This document shows, in pieces, positions 9,092 through 17,976 of a stretch of DNA of 64,000 bases. Source of the DNA: Methylorubrum sp. B1-46 (GTDB lineage: Bacteria; Pseudomonadota; Alphaproteobacteria; Rhizobiales; Beijerinckiaceae); NCBI RefSeq assembly GCF_021117295.1, contig NZ_CP088247.1, positions 5,285,001 through 5,349,000 of the forward strand. The letters are read 5' to 3'. Every line of letters starts with the position of its first letter. Position 1 is the first letter of the stretch. The position numbers and the translations under genes were made by a program. The notes under the pieces are model-generated. The model searched no databases. It saw nothing but the letters and a program-made list of their open reading frames with translations, and was not told the DNA's origin.

Positions 9092-9865
9092 ATGGATCTC
9101 GCAACCGGTATCGGGCTGCTCGGCGGCGTCGGCGTGGTATTTACGCTGATCATGATCGATGGCGGCAACTTCGCCGCCTATTTCGACAAGCACGCCGTGA
9201 TCGTGATCTTCGGCGGCGCCATCGCCGCGACCATGATCCGCTTCCCGTTCTCGACCATGTTGCACGGCCTGCCGATGGGCCTGCGCTACGCCTTCACCAT
9301 GCGCTCGGTGAAGCCGCACGACCTGATCGAGGAGATCACCAAGATCGCCGACGTCGTGCGCAAGTCCGGCCCGATCGCTCTGGAAAACATGGAGATTTCC
9401 GACCCGTTCCTGGCCCAGGGCGCGCGCTACATCGCCGACGGCTACGACCGCGACTTCATCCGCGACACGATGGAGCGCGACCGAGACAACTTCCTGATGC
9501 ATCTGGATGAGGGCTCGAAGATCTACCGCGCCTTCGGTGACTGCGCGCCGGCCTGGGGCATGATCGGCACCATCCTCGGCATGGTGACGATGTTCGCCAA
9601 CATGTCCGATCCCTCGAAGCTCGGGCCCGCCATGGCGACCGCGCTGCTCGCGACGCTCTACGGCGCGCTGATCGCCAACATGGTTGCCCTGCCGATCGCC
9701 GACAAGCTGCACGTGAAGCTCGAGGAGGAGGACGTGTCACGCTCCCTCATCATCGACGGCATCCTGCTGATCCGCGACCAGAAGAGCCCCTCGCTGGTGC
9801 GCGAGATGCTGATCGCCTACCTGCCGGCGAACCACCGCGACGAACTCGCTGCGGAAGCGGCGTGA
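9092..9865 (+). CDS. MotA/PomA-type stator channel protein
   Basis: Inner-membrane protein of 257 residues with an N-terminal helix pair (residues about 2-60), a cytoplasmic domain, and a second pair of helices with AWGMIGTILGMVTMFANM and LYGALIANMVALPIADKL. This is the MotA/PomA arrangement for the ring that conducts H+ or Na+ around a MotB-type subunit. ATG at 9092 is chosen; an upstream in-frame TTG would add 15 residues. A MotB-like gene follows 14 bases later. No flagellar gene is nearby, so the pair may power flagella encoded elsewhere or a non-flagellar process. Confidence 0.85.
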   Translation: MDLATGIGLLGGVGVVFTLIMIDGGNFAAYFDKHAVIVIFGGAIAATMIRFPFSTMLHGLPMGLRYAFTMRSVKPHDLIEEITKIADVVRKSGPIALENMEISDPFLAQGARYIADGYDRDFIRDTMERDRDNFLMHLDEGSKIYRAFGDCAPAWGMIGTILGMVTMFANMSDPSKLGPAMATALLATLYGALIANMVALPIADKLHVKLEEEDVSRSLIIDGILLIRDQKSPSLVREMLIAYLPANHRDELAAEAA

Positions 9866-9879
9866 CGGGGGTTTGAGCG

Positions 9880-10713
9880 GTGGCCAAGAAGAAGCGCGGC
9901 GGCGCCCATGGCGGTCACGGCTGGTTCGTGACCTTCGCCGATCTGATGGCGCTCCTGATGAGCTTCTTCGTCATGATCGCCGCCTACTCGACGCAGGATC
10001 AGAAGAAGCTTCAGGTCGTCGCCGGCTCGATGCGTGACGCCTTCGGCGTGAACAAGGAGTCGAAATTCGCCGGCATCCTCGAAAGCGAGGGCATTCCGAC
10101 GGCGGACAAGTTCAAGCACCTGCGCGACGTGCCGCCCGAGCGCGCCACCGACCGCACGACGCCGCCGCAGACCGACAGCGGCCTCGATGACGGCATTCCC
10201 GACCGCGGCTATCCCGACGCATTCGGGCAGGCCGCCGCCTCCCTGCGGCAGGCGATGCAGGACATGCCCGAGGTGGCGGAACTCTCGAAGAACGTCATCA
10301 TCGCGCCGACCCGTAAGGGGCTCGACGTGTCGATCGTCGATCAGGACGGGCGTTCGATGTTCCCGGAAGGGTCGAGCCGCCCCAACGACCGCACCCGCCG
10401 TCTGCTGGAGCGCTTGGCGCCGACGCTGATGAAGCTGCCGAACCGCATCGCGATCACCGGCTTCACCGCGACCGCCCGCCCCGGCACCCGCGACACCGCT
10501 CCGCCCTGGGAGCTCTCGGCCAACCGCGCGCTGAGCGTGCGCGACGTTCTGGCCAATGCTGGCCTGCCCGACGACCGCTTCGCCTCGGTCACGGGCAAGG
10601 CGGATACGGAGCCGATGTTTCCCGACAATCCCTACCTCGCGGCCAACCGGCGGGTGACGGTGACGCTCCTCTCCGAGCCGCCGCCGACGCCAAACGGCAA
10701 GACAATGCCCTGA
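9880..10713 (+). CDS. MotB/OmpA-domain stator protein
   Basis: Protein of 277 residues starting with GTG. A short basic N-terminus is followed by the single stator helix FVTFADLMALLMSFFVMIAA, whose aspartate is the expected ion-binding residue. Next come a plug/linker region (about 45-110) and a C-terminal OmpA-like peptidoglycan-binding domain (IAITGFTATA..., ending NRRVTVTLL). Together with the preceding gene it forms a complete MotA/MotB unit. The insertion TARPGTRDTAPPWELSANRA matches MotB OmpA domains. It is convergent with the CAP lipoprotein gene, 18 bases away. Confidence 0.85.
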   Translation: MAKKKRGGAHGGHGWFVTFADLMALLMSFFVMIAAYSTQDQKKLQVVAGSMRDAFGVNKESKFAGILESEGIPTADKFKHLRDVPPERATDRTTPPQTDSGLDDGIPDRGYPDAFGQAAASLRQAMQDMPEVAELSKNVIIAPTRKGLDVSIVDQDGRSMFPEGSSRPNDRTRRLLERLAPTLMKLPNRIAITGFTATARPGTRDTAPPWELSANRALSVRDVLANAGLPDDRFASVTGKADTEPMFPDNPYLAANRRVTVTLLSEPPPTPNGKTMP

Positions 10714-10731
10714 GGTCCGCTGCCCTGACGG

Positions 10732-11238
10732 CTATTTGGCGACCAACAGCGCCCAGTAAACCTTGTACTTGGAGCCCGGCGCGTAGGCCGTGGCGATGCC
10801 CATGCGCTTGGCTTCCGGCGCGAGCATGACCGCACGGTGCGGAGGGCTGTCGCGCCACCCCGAAAAGGCTTCCGCGAGGGTGTGGTAGCCCGCCGAAAGG
10901 TTGGCATCGGCACCGTCATAGCCCAGGCGCGTCACCGCGGCTCGCACCGTCTGGCTCTTGCTCGGCCGATCGGAGGCGGCCATGGCGGCGGCCTCGGTCT
11001 CGGCCAGCCGCTGCAATTCGGGGTCGACGACGAGCGGCGCGATCCCATTGTTGCGACGATAGGCCGAGATCATGTCCCGGGCCGCCACCGTGTCGACGGT
11101 GCTGCTGCCGGTCGTCAGCGGCAGATACAGGGTCGGTACGCCGCTCGCCTCGGGCGTGATCCGCCCCGCACAACCCTGGAGCAGGGCTGCGAGGGCGAGC
11201 ACCGCTGGGGCGGCGAGAAAGGTCCGGCGTCCGAGCAC
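10732..11238 (-). CDS. CAP/SCP-domain lipoprotein
   Basis: Protein of 168 residues with a lipoprotein signal (RRTFLAAPAVLALAALLQGC, lipobox LQGC, lipidated Cys at 23). It is followed by a cysteine-rich-secretory/antigen-5/PR1 (CAP) domain: SAYRRNNGIAPLVVDPELQR and, later, FSGWRDSPPHRAVMLAPEAK, whose histidine is the usual CAP cavity residue. It is probably anchored in the periplasm. Bacterial CAP proteins have no settled function; binding of sterols, hopanoids or peptidoglycan has been proposed. It lies convergent to the MotB-like gene. Confidence 0.85.
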   Translation of the reverse strand: MLGRRTFLAAPAVLALAALLQGCAGRITPEASGVPTLYLPLTTGSSTVDTVAARDMISAYRRNNGIAPLVVDPELQRLAETEAAAMAASDRPSKSQTVRAAVTRLGYDGADANLSAGYHTLAEAFSGWRDSPPHRAVMLAPEAKRMGIATAYAPGSKYKVYWALLVAK

Positions 11239-11353
11239 GAAAGCAGTTTTCCCGTAAGCAGACGGTTGAGGTGGGCCCTGCTCGCGGGAAACTCAAGTGT
11301 ATCGCCGCCGTCGACCCCGATTTCCCCAGGGGCGGCTTCGGACTTGCGCCGTT

Positions 11354-14095
11354 CTACCCGTGCCGTCGCAGGTTTCCGTCCTGAGACGCGTTTCCTGACC
11401 GTCGGGCCGGTTCGCGCGGGTCGCCCGACGACGCTTCGTCGGCTACGGCCGAGACCTTCTCCTCGCTCTCCCCTCGCGCGGCCGCCGGGGGCGCAATGAT
11501 GTGCGCCGCCGGGCTGCCGACCGCGTGCGCGATCTGACCGAGCGCGTCGCGCACCGGTTCCAGACCCTGAACGGTGATGAAGCTCGAAGCGGGACCCATT
11601 GGCGGGATGAACTCGGCGTCGGCGAGCGTCTTGAACACCGAGAAGTTCAAGTCGCTCTGCACCTTCTGGCTCAGGTTGACGTCGACCACCATGGCGATCA
11701 GCTCGAACTCCAGGAAGGGATCGCCGATCTTCTTGAACACCACCCGCGGCGCCGGCTCCTTGAGCACGTCCGGGTGCGCCTTGGCGCAGGCGACCATCAT
11801 CTCCGCTGCCTCGACCGGATCCTTGCTGCGCAGCACGCTGACCGAGATGATGACCCGTCCGGTCCGGTCGCCGCGCACGCGGTTCTTGACGATACCGGAG
11901 ATCAGGTTCGAGTTCGGCACGATCACGGCGGAGCGGTCGAAGGTCTGGATCTCCGTGGAGCGCACCGAGATCCGCTTCACGATGCCCTCGCTGTCGCCGA
12001 TCAGTACCTGATCGCCGACGCGGATCGGGCGCTCCCACAGCAGCAGCAGGCCCGAGACGAAGTTGTTGACGATCGATTGCAGGCCGAAACCGATACCGAC
12101 GGAGAGGGCACCGGCGACGATGGTCAGCTTCTCGAGACTGAGGCCCAGATAGGAGAAGGCCAGCGCCAGGGCGAGGAGGAAGCCGACATAGCCGGCCACC
12201 GTCGAGATCGAGTTGCGCAGGCCCGCATCGAGGTCAGTCGCCGGCAGGTAGGTGTTCTCGAGCCAGCGCTGAATGCCGCGGGTGATGAACACGCCGAGCA
12301 CCAGGATGCTGACGCCGAAGGCGATTGCCGAGAGGGAGATCGTGACGTCGCCGACCTTGAAGCCGAAGAAGGCCGTGCGAACCGACGAGAAGATATCGGT
12401 CGAATCGAGCCCCCAGGGAGCCAGCGCCAGAAGCGCGGCGACCGCGATCAGCAGGACGCGGGCGAAGCCTGTCGTCAATACCGCGATCTGATTGAGCGAG
12501 CGCTTACGCAGGCCGGTATTGGCCTGGAGCGTCGTGGCGATGCGGGTGTCTTCGCAGAGCGAGCCGCCGATCAGCACATCGGCGCTGACGACCAGCAGCC
12601 AAAGCAGCACGAGGATGCTGGCGGTCCAGATCAACTGATCGACGAGGAAGGCCGAGAAGGCGACGTAGCCGACGAGCGGCGCAACCGCGATTACGGCGAC
12701 CGCGACCCAGCCGAGCAGCCGCAGCGGCCCACCGATGCTGGACGAGGTCTCGGTGCCGACATAGGGGCCGAAGCACTCTTCCTCCTTCTCCGCCGTATCG
12801 GCGAAGCGGTGGAGGCCGATCGCGAGCAGCAAGGCCGCCGTGATGGCGCCGATACCGCGGGTGGCGATCGAGATCGGCAGCGCGGCGTAGATCGCCGAGT
12901 TGAGGGCCTCGGTCGATTTCGACACCGTGATGACGACGGCGATGCTGACGGCGAGCGCGGTGATGCGCCACGCGGCGGCATCGGAGACCGGTGCCGGACG
13001 CCAAGCCGGCTTGTTCACGGCGAGGAGGGCGTCGGCCGTCGCCTCGACGAAGGCGATGAAGGCGATGCCGCCCAGAATGGTGCTGGCGACCGGCAGGAAG
13101 CGGGCCGGCAGCAACTCGGTCACGTCGAGGGCGTAGTAGACCGCATAGCTTCCCGCCAGGGCCGGCAAGGTCCCGAGCAGGAGCACGCGCCATGCGCCGA
13201 GAAGCTTGGCGCGCCTCGACGGCGCGGTGAGGTTGATGTCCCGGCGCCCCAGGGCCGGCGCGATGTTGCGGCGACCGAAATACAGGGCAAAGGACAGGCC
13301 GAGGGCGAGGCCGAGGATCAGCAGGTTCCACAGGCTGCCGTTTCGGCGGAACAGGGAGACAGTTTCGTCGAAGCCGCTCTTCAGCGAGCTGATGTCGCGC
13401 GGGATGTCGGCGCCGACCCGCATCCAGAGATCGGGGGTCAACAGCGACGAGCTGCGCTCGAACAGGCCGCGGGTGAAGGCGGCACGGCGGCGGTTCGAGA
13501 TCTGATCGACGATCTGGTCGCTCTGCACCAGCAGCGATTTGGCCAGGCGCTGCGTGCCGTCGATGTCGTTGACCGCCTGCTCGCGCTCGGTGCGCTCGCG
13601 GGCGACCTCCTCGCCTTCCTCCCCTTCCTTCGGCTTCGGTCCGATCTGGGTGAGACGCTCGCGGGCGGCCTCCAGGCGGGGGCCCAGCAGATCGATCATG
13701 GACCGCAGCCGGTCGGCGAGCGGGTCGAGACCGTCGCGGGCACGGATCAGGTCGCCCGCGCCGACATTCGGACCGGTGATCGCCTTCTCGCGCGCTTCGA
13801 GATCGTCCTTGATGGTATCGAGCCGGTCCCTGAGGGTTTGCAGCGCCTCCGACACGGGGGCTTTGGGCGCGGCCGGCTTGGCGGCCGGCGCGGCCTGTTC
13901 GTTGGCCGGAGCCGGCTGTCCGTTCGCCGGGGCCGGCGCGGCGTTCTGCTGTTTCGCAGCCGGTGCCTGAGCGGCCGGCGGACTCCCCTGCCCCGACGCC
14001 ACGTTCGGCAGGACGGCGGTCGCGGCCAAGGTCGCGATCAGGGCCGTGCTGAGAGTCCTGTGGCGGAAGCGGGTGAGAAGCGAGCGTCGTAGCAT
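11354..14095 (-). CDS. Large mechanosensitive channel, DUF3772 plus MscS domain
   Basis: Inner-membrane protein of about 913 residues. A signal peptide (first ~36 residues) is followed by a Pro/Ala/Gln-rich stretch, a periplasmic DUF3772 coiled-coil region, about eleven transmembrane segments and the MscS core (LTIVAGALSVGIGFGLQSIV, then SVRSTEIQTFDRSAVIVPNS) plus a C-terminal cytoplasmic domain. Such MscK/MscM-like channels release solutes on hypo-osmotic shock. GAAGG lies 6 bases before ATG 14095, so that start is chosen; ATG 14101 is 2 codons upstream, and further upstream codons would add non-conserved sequence. The final ~45 residues are Glu/Ser/Arg-rich. Confidence 0.88.
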   Translation of the reverse strand: MLRRSLLTRFRHRTLSTALIATLAATAVLPNVASGQGSPPAAQAPAAKQQNAAPAPANGQPAPANEQAAPAAKPAAPKAPVSEALQTLRDRLDTIKDDLEAREKAITGPNVGAGDLIRARDGLDPLADRLRSMIDLLGPRLEAARERLTQIGPKPKEGEEGEEVARERTEREQAVNDIDGTQRLAKSLLVQSDQIVDQISNRRRAAFTRGLFERSSSLLTPDLWMRVGADIPRDISSLKSGFDETVSLFRRNGSLWNLLILGLALGLSFALYFGRRNIAPALGRRDINLTAPSRRAKLLGAWRVLLLGTLPALAGSYAVYYALDVTELLPARFLPVASTILGGIAFIAFVEATADALLAVNKPAWRPAPVSDAAAWRITALAVSIAVVITVSKSTEALNSAIYAALPISIATRGIGAITAALLLAIGLHRFADTAEKEEECFGPYVGTETSSSIGGPLRLLGWVAVAVIAVAPLVGYVAFSAFLVDQLIWTASILVLLWLLVVSADVLIGGSLCEDTRIATTLQANTGLRKRSLNQIAVLTTGFARVLLIAVAALLALAPWGLDSTDIFSSVRTAFFGFKVGDVTISLSAIAFGVSILVLGVFITRGIQRWLENTYLPATDLDAGLRNSISTVAGYVGFLLALALAFSYLGLSLEKLTIVAGALSVGIGFGLQSIVNNFVSGLLLLWERPIRVGDQVLIGDSEGIVKRISVRSTEIQTFDRSAVIVPNSNLISGIVKNRVRGDRTGRVIISVSVLRSKDPVEAAEMMVACAKAHPDVLKEPAPRVVFKKIGDPFLEFELIAMVVDVNLSQKVQSDLNFSVFKTLADAEFIPPMGPASSFITVQGLEPVRDALGQIAHAVGSPAAHIIAPPAAARGESEEKVSAVADEASSGDPREPARRSGNASQDGNLRRHG

Positions 14096-14828
14096 CGTCA
14101 TCCTTCGCGGGAGGAGCGGGTCGCGTCGGGTCCACGGGCCCTGAGCAGCCGGGCCGCCACGGGTGCGAATGCCCACGCAACGACGGCCCCAGGCGAACCG
14201 GATCGAGAGATTCTGTCTTGTTGCCCCTGAGCTAGGGCCTGAGCCCGGCTTGCCGAGGGGATGCGCAGCGAAACTTTTTGCAATGCACAATAGTCGTCCG
14301 CGCGGTTTCTTCCGGCGGTGTCTGCCCGCGCAATGGGGCAAAAGCGTGCGGCCAAGGAAGGCGAAAGCCGATTTGCAAGGAAAATCGGCGGCCGCGACGC
14401 CAGGGACGGCTCGCTCGCCTTCACAAGCTTGTCACGCTGATATTACACTAAGCCGCGATGGACTTGGCCATATCCTCACGCAGCGAGGAGGCGGCGCTGA
14501 TCGTCCGCCCTGCCACGCTTCGGTTCGAACCGGCACGACTCGCCGGTCGGGGGAGCTGTCGGCGTCGAGGTCCATCCAGCTTCCTTTATCTCCGCCCACC
14601 CCTCGGAGCGCGTCGCGCCTCGCCTGCGGGTTTGGTGCGAGAGAGTGCGACGGATCGGAGACCCGCGGCCGTGCCGGGGCGCCATGCCCTTCAGCACGGT
14701 TCCGCGGTGTCTCAGAGGGCGCTCCTCGGGGTGCCCCTTGAGCTCCGACTGTCGCGGGTGCGGCATGGCCCTTCGGACCTCCAGCGTCCAAGGCCGAGGC
14801 GCCCGCGGGGCGCCGTCACGAGCAGTGA
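14096..14828. other. Intergenic stretch without a convincing gene
   Basis: About 730 bases between the MscS gene and the HNH gene, presumably holding both promoters. Several overlapping open frames exist on both strands but none shows a recognisable family. On the minus strand a short coding-like tail ends SSLREDMAKSIAA at a TAG near 14454. In another minus frame an ATG at about 14578 with a GGAAG upstream would give a 49-residue peptide. Neither is strong enough to call. Confidence 0.4.
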
Positions 14829-15386
14829 GTGGCGTCGATGATCGATCTGCAAACCCTGGTGCTCAACGCGGATTACCGGCCGCTCTCCTACAATCCGCTC
14901 TCGTTGTGGTCCTGGAAGGACGCCTTCACGGCCCTGTTTCTCGACCGTGTCACCCTGGTCGCGAACTACGACATCGAGGCCCATAGCCCGAGCCGGTCAC
15001 TCAAGGTGCCGAGCGTGGTCGCCCTCAAGAGCTATGTGGCGCTGGCCCGCAGCCCGGCCTTCACGCGCTACAACATCTATCTGCGCGACACCTTCACCTG
15101 CCAGTATTGCGGCCTGCGTCTGCCCTCTGGCGGTCTGACCTTCGACCACGTCGTGCCCCGCTCCCGTGGGGGCCTCTCCACCTGGGAAAACGTCGTGGCA
15201 GCCTGTTCGCCGTGCAATCTGCGCAAGGCCAACCGCACGCCGGACGAGGCGGAGATGCCGCTTCTCAACGAGCCGCACCGCCCGACGCGCCATGAGCTCC
15301 ACCGCCGCCAGCCGGAATTCGACCACCGCCAGTACCATCACACCTGGCTCGACTATCTCTACTGGGACAGCGAGCTCGACAGTTAG
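14829..15386 (+). CDS. HNH endonuclease
   Basis: Protein of 185 residues with a zinc-supported HNH nuclease domain: CQYCG near residues 95-99, the catalytic FDHVVPRSRGG near 108-118, then ENVVAACSPCNLRKANRTP carrying the second CxxC and the HNH asparagine. This stand-alone form with an N-terminal LQTLVLNADYRPLS is common in alphaproteobacteria and cyanobacteria; its biological target is not known. The start is either GTG 14829 or ATG 14838, three codons later; the ribosome binding site does not decide between them. Confidence 0.88.
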   Translation: MASMIDLQTLVLNADYRPLSYNPLSLWSWKDAFTALFLDRVTLVANYDIEAHSPSRSLKVPSVVALKSYVALARSPAFTRYNIYLRDTFTCQYCGLRLPSGGLTFDHVVPRSRGGLSTWENVVAACSPCNLRKANRTPDEAEMPLLNEPHRPTRHELHRRQPEFDHRQYHHTWLDYLYWDSELDS

Positions 15387-15444
15387 ACCATCGTTCCGAA
15401 TGGTGGTTGCCGACTTTCGGAATAAGGAGATGCTTCTGGCTGTT

Positions 15445-15699
15445 TCAGCGGAGCGGCTGCGGCGGCTCGTTGAACATCGGTTGGTTGGTCGGCCGCGGCA
15501 GGTAGGCCCGCACCACAAATCGTTCGACCGGCGGTGGCGCACGAAAGCGCGGGCGCGGATCGCGGTAGGGGATCTCGGGCGGGAGGGCCGTCACTGCCGG
15601 GCCGGGTCGCGCGCGCCTGTCGACTTCGCCGGCCTCTGCCTGCGGAAGCGTCGCGAAACCAGCCAGGGTCGCGGCTGCGAGCGGAAGCAGGTGACGCAT
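15445..15699 (-). CDS. Small exported proline-rich protein, unknown function
   Basis: Eighty-four residues: a clear signal peptide (MRHLLPLAAATLAGFATLPQ, cleavage after AEA at about 23), then a Pro/Arg-rich mature part with repeated PP and RP pairs. No domain is recognised. It lies 25 bases downstream of an outer-membrane protein gene on the same strand and may be co-transcribed with it. The ATG at 15699 is chosen because it starts the signal peptide. Confidence 0.6.
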   Translation of the reverse strand: MRHLLPLAAATLAGFATLPQAEAGEVDRRARPGPAVTALPPEIPYRDPRPRFRAPPPVERFVVRAYLPRPTNQPMFNEPPQPLR

Positions 15700-15724
15700 G
15701 GACAGGCCCCCGTGTTCGATCGCC

Positions 15725-16651
15725 TCAGAACTTGATGGCGGCACCACCGCGAACGGTATTGATGTTCACCTTGTGCCCATCGAAATCGTCAAAGAGCACG
15801 TATTGATACTCGCCGCGCAGAAGAAAATTCGACGTAATCGCGTACTCGATACCGCCACCCAGCGCGACGCCAGCGACCGCTTTGCTTTTGGGCTTCGCAG
15901 GGAGTTGATAGAAGCCATCGGGGACTGACTTGTTCGGATCTTGAGGCGCGCCTGGATCGAAGGCAGTGTTTCCGTTCGCGTATCCGTGGTGGGTGACCGG
16001 AGTACCGGACCTCGGATTGGCCTGATAGGCTGCAGCCGCGGTCGCGTCGTAGCCGTAATTTTGAACTTCCGGTTGGTCCAGAATGGTGGCGCGGCCGATC
16101 GCCAGACCTGCCGTGACGAATGGCAGGAAGCTCCCAAAGGCGTAGCCAGCTCGGCCGCGGATGGTTCCGTAATCCTCAAGTTCAGTCTTCGAGAATCCGC
16201 GCAGATTCACGATGTCGAACATGTTGGCTTTTGTCGTGTAAAAGCGACTGATTTCGTTGTAGGAAATCCCGGACTTATTGAAGCTTGTATAATCAACCTC
16301 AAGGCCAAATACGGCGTCATCAAATTGGACGTTGTAGCCGGCATAGGCACCATAGGTTGTGCTATGGACCCGCCGGGATGAAAAGGTCAGCAGGGAAGAA
16401 ACGCCAAATTCGGCTTCAATGTCGCGAGCACGAAAGTATTCGCGATATGGATTGCCGAAAACGTTCGTGAACCCCATAGACGCAGTCGAATAGCCCCCGT
16501 GTCCGCCGACATAGAAACCGCTCCAATCGATCAACGGAGCCGGCGCGAGGTAGTCATCGTCGGCGCCGCGCAGCACGCCGTAGTCGAGATCGGCAGCGAA
16601 AGCGGGCGAAATCAGAACGGAAGCCAGAACAGCCAGGGTCGCGATGCGCAT
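15725..16651 (-). CDS. Omp25/Omp31-like outer-membrane beta-barrel
   Basis: Protein of 308 residues with a signal peptide (MRIATLAVLASVLISPAFAA) and an opacity-porin-like barrel. WSGFYVGGHGGYSTASMGF opens the first strand, alternating strands follow (FGLEVDYTSF, YGTIRGRAGYAFGSFLPFVTAGLAIG), and the terminal phenylalanine of AAIKF is the usual barrel-assembly signal. A loop insertion near residues 205-255 (Tyr/Asn/Gly-rich) is unusual in length. Function beyond an outer-membrane protein is unknown. Codon use is somewhat less GC-biased than its neighbours, suggesting recent acquisition or surface-driven divergence. Confidence 0.8.
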   Translation of the reverse strand: MRIATLAVLASVLISPAFAADLDYGVLRGADDDYLAPAPLIDWSGFYVGGHGGYSTASMGFTNVFGNPYREYFRARDIEAEFGVSSLLTFSSRRVHSTTYGAYAGYNVQFDDAVFGLEVDYTSFNKSGISYNEISRFYTTKANMFDIVNLRGFSKTELEDYGTIRGRAGYAFGSFLPFVTAGLAIGRATILDQPEVQNYGYDATAAAAYQANPRSGTPVTHHGYANGNTAFDPGAPQDPNKSVPDGFYQLPAKPKSKAVAGVALGGGIEYAITSNFLLRGEYQYVLFDDFDGHKVNINTVRGGAAIKF

Positions 16652-16946
16652 CGTCGTCGTCCTCACGCACCGGGCCGTCGCGGCTCCGGGCTGACCCTTT
16701 CGTACTAACTCGGTAACCTTAATATTTTGTACCAAACCAACATTGGATGACGTCCCGAGATGACGGGTAAGCCGGTCCGGACCACGGAACGCCCATGATC
16801 GGTCCCAATGGGATCGTGCAGGGTGGCCTCCCGAAGGCCCGCCGGCGCCGTGTCGCTCGCGGATTGCTCGCGAAGGCTCGAAACGGCAGCGGCGCCCGGA
16901 TCTGACCCCGGACGCCGCCTGTCGATGAGAAGCAGGGTTGGTCGGC

Positions 16947-17801
16947 TCAGTTGCCGAAGTTCCGCGCCGCAGATGGGAGGAGGCCGTCGGCGAAGCGATA
17001 GCGCAGGCCGACCCTGAACTCGTTGGCTGCCAGATCCTTCACGCGGGTCAGGCCGCCATACTCGTCGAGCCCGCTGCGAATCTTGCCAAGATTGATGTAG
17101 CGATAGGCGGCATCGAGGCTGAAGCCGGCACCGATATCGTAGGAGACACCGGCGGTCAGGGCCCAGGCGAAGGTCGTGACCGAGTGGTTGGCGCGGAAGG
17201 CGGCGTCGCGCGGGCCGGTGCCGGCGGCCCCGTCGCAGCCATCGATCAGGCAGGTCGTCTGCGTGTAGTTGCGGCTCATGCGCTTGTCGGCGAAGCCGAC
17301 GCCGGCGCCGACATAGGGCGTGAAGCCGTACCACGTCCCGATATCGGCATAGACGTTGACGAGGCCGGTCAGCACGTCGACCTTGCCCGCCTCAAGGTTG
17401 TAGCCGGTCTGGAACACCGAGCGCGAGGAATAGCCGCGGAAGGACGAGGCGCCGCGCTGGTCGATCGTGGTATCGACGCGCAGCCAGGGATTGATCTGAT
17501 AGCCGACACCGCCGCCGTAGCCGGCTTCCGAGCTCAGCCGCAATCCGACCAGCGGCGGCATGGCGGGGTCGCTCGGATCGGGAATGGCGTCGTCGCGCGG
17601 ATGCTCGTACCAGCTCTGGGTGAAGTCGCCCCGAAGATACCAGCCGCTGCCGATGGCGACCGGTTCGGCCAGAGCGGGCGGCGGCGGAAGCAGATCCGCA
17701 GCCGAGGCGCTTCCGGGTAGCGCGCACGTGCCGGTCAGGACCCCGAGGAGCGTGCCGGTCGCGAGCGTGGCCGCCAGCGCCAGACGATGCGATGCAATCA
17801 T
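16947..17801 (-). CDS. Outer-membrane beta-barrel protein (Omp31 type)
   Basis: Protein of 284 residues with a long signal peptide ending SASA, an N-terminal proline run (ADLLPPPPALAEP), then WYLRGDFTQSWYEHPRDD and barrel strands with conserved YGGGVGYQINPWLRVDTTID and the last-strand region EFRVGLRYRFADGLL. The closest relative in this window is the next gene, with which it shares the overall plan and the GYQINPWLRVD motif, so the two arose by duplication. There is no evidence for a specific ligand. Confidence 0.8.
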   Translation of the reverse strand: MIASHRLALAATLATGTLLGVLTGTCALPGSASAADLLPPPPALAEPVAIGSGWYLRGDFTQSWYEHPRDDAIPDPSDPAMPPLVGLRLSSEAGYGGGVGYQINPWLRVDTTIDQRGASSFRGYSSRSVFQTGYNLEAGKVDVLTGLVNVYADIGTWYGFTPYVGAGVGFADKRMSRNYTQTTCLIDGCDGAAGTGPRDAAFRANHSVTTFAWALTAGVSYDIGAGFSLDAAYRYINLGKIRSGLDEYGGLTRVKDLAANEFRVGLRYRFADGLLPSAARNFGN

Positions 17802-17976
17802 GGGAAGCCTCGTCGGAGGGTGCGGTAGGAGGATCCGCGCCTCGATTGTCTGGAACTCTCGCTGACAAAAGTTATGATTGGCTTAACCTTAACCCGGGGC
17901 GGAGCCTCAAAGCTTGAAACAAGAACGGCGCGGGATGATTCCGCGCCGTACAAGTGTCGATTGAAAGTCGCTGTAA

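Noticed and set aside
14454..14580. Possible RNA gene or tRNA because of a ggttcgaacc stretch
   Set aside because: The T-loop-like sequence is not flanked by a matching acceptor, D-arm or anticodon arm on either strand.
16705..17334. Minus-strand frame of 209 residues overlapping an outer-membrane protein gene
   Set aside because: Arg-rich translation in a shifted frame of the barrel gene; not a separate protein.
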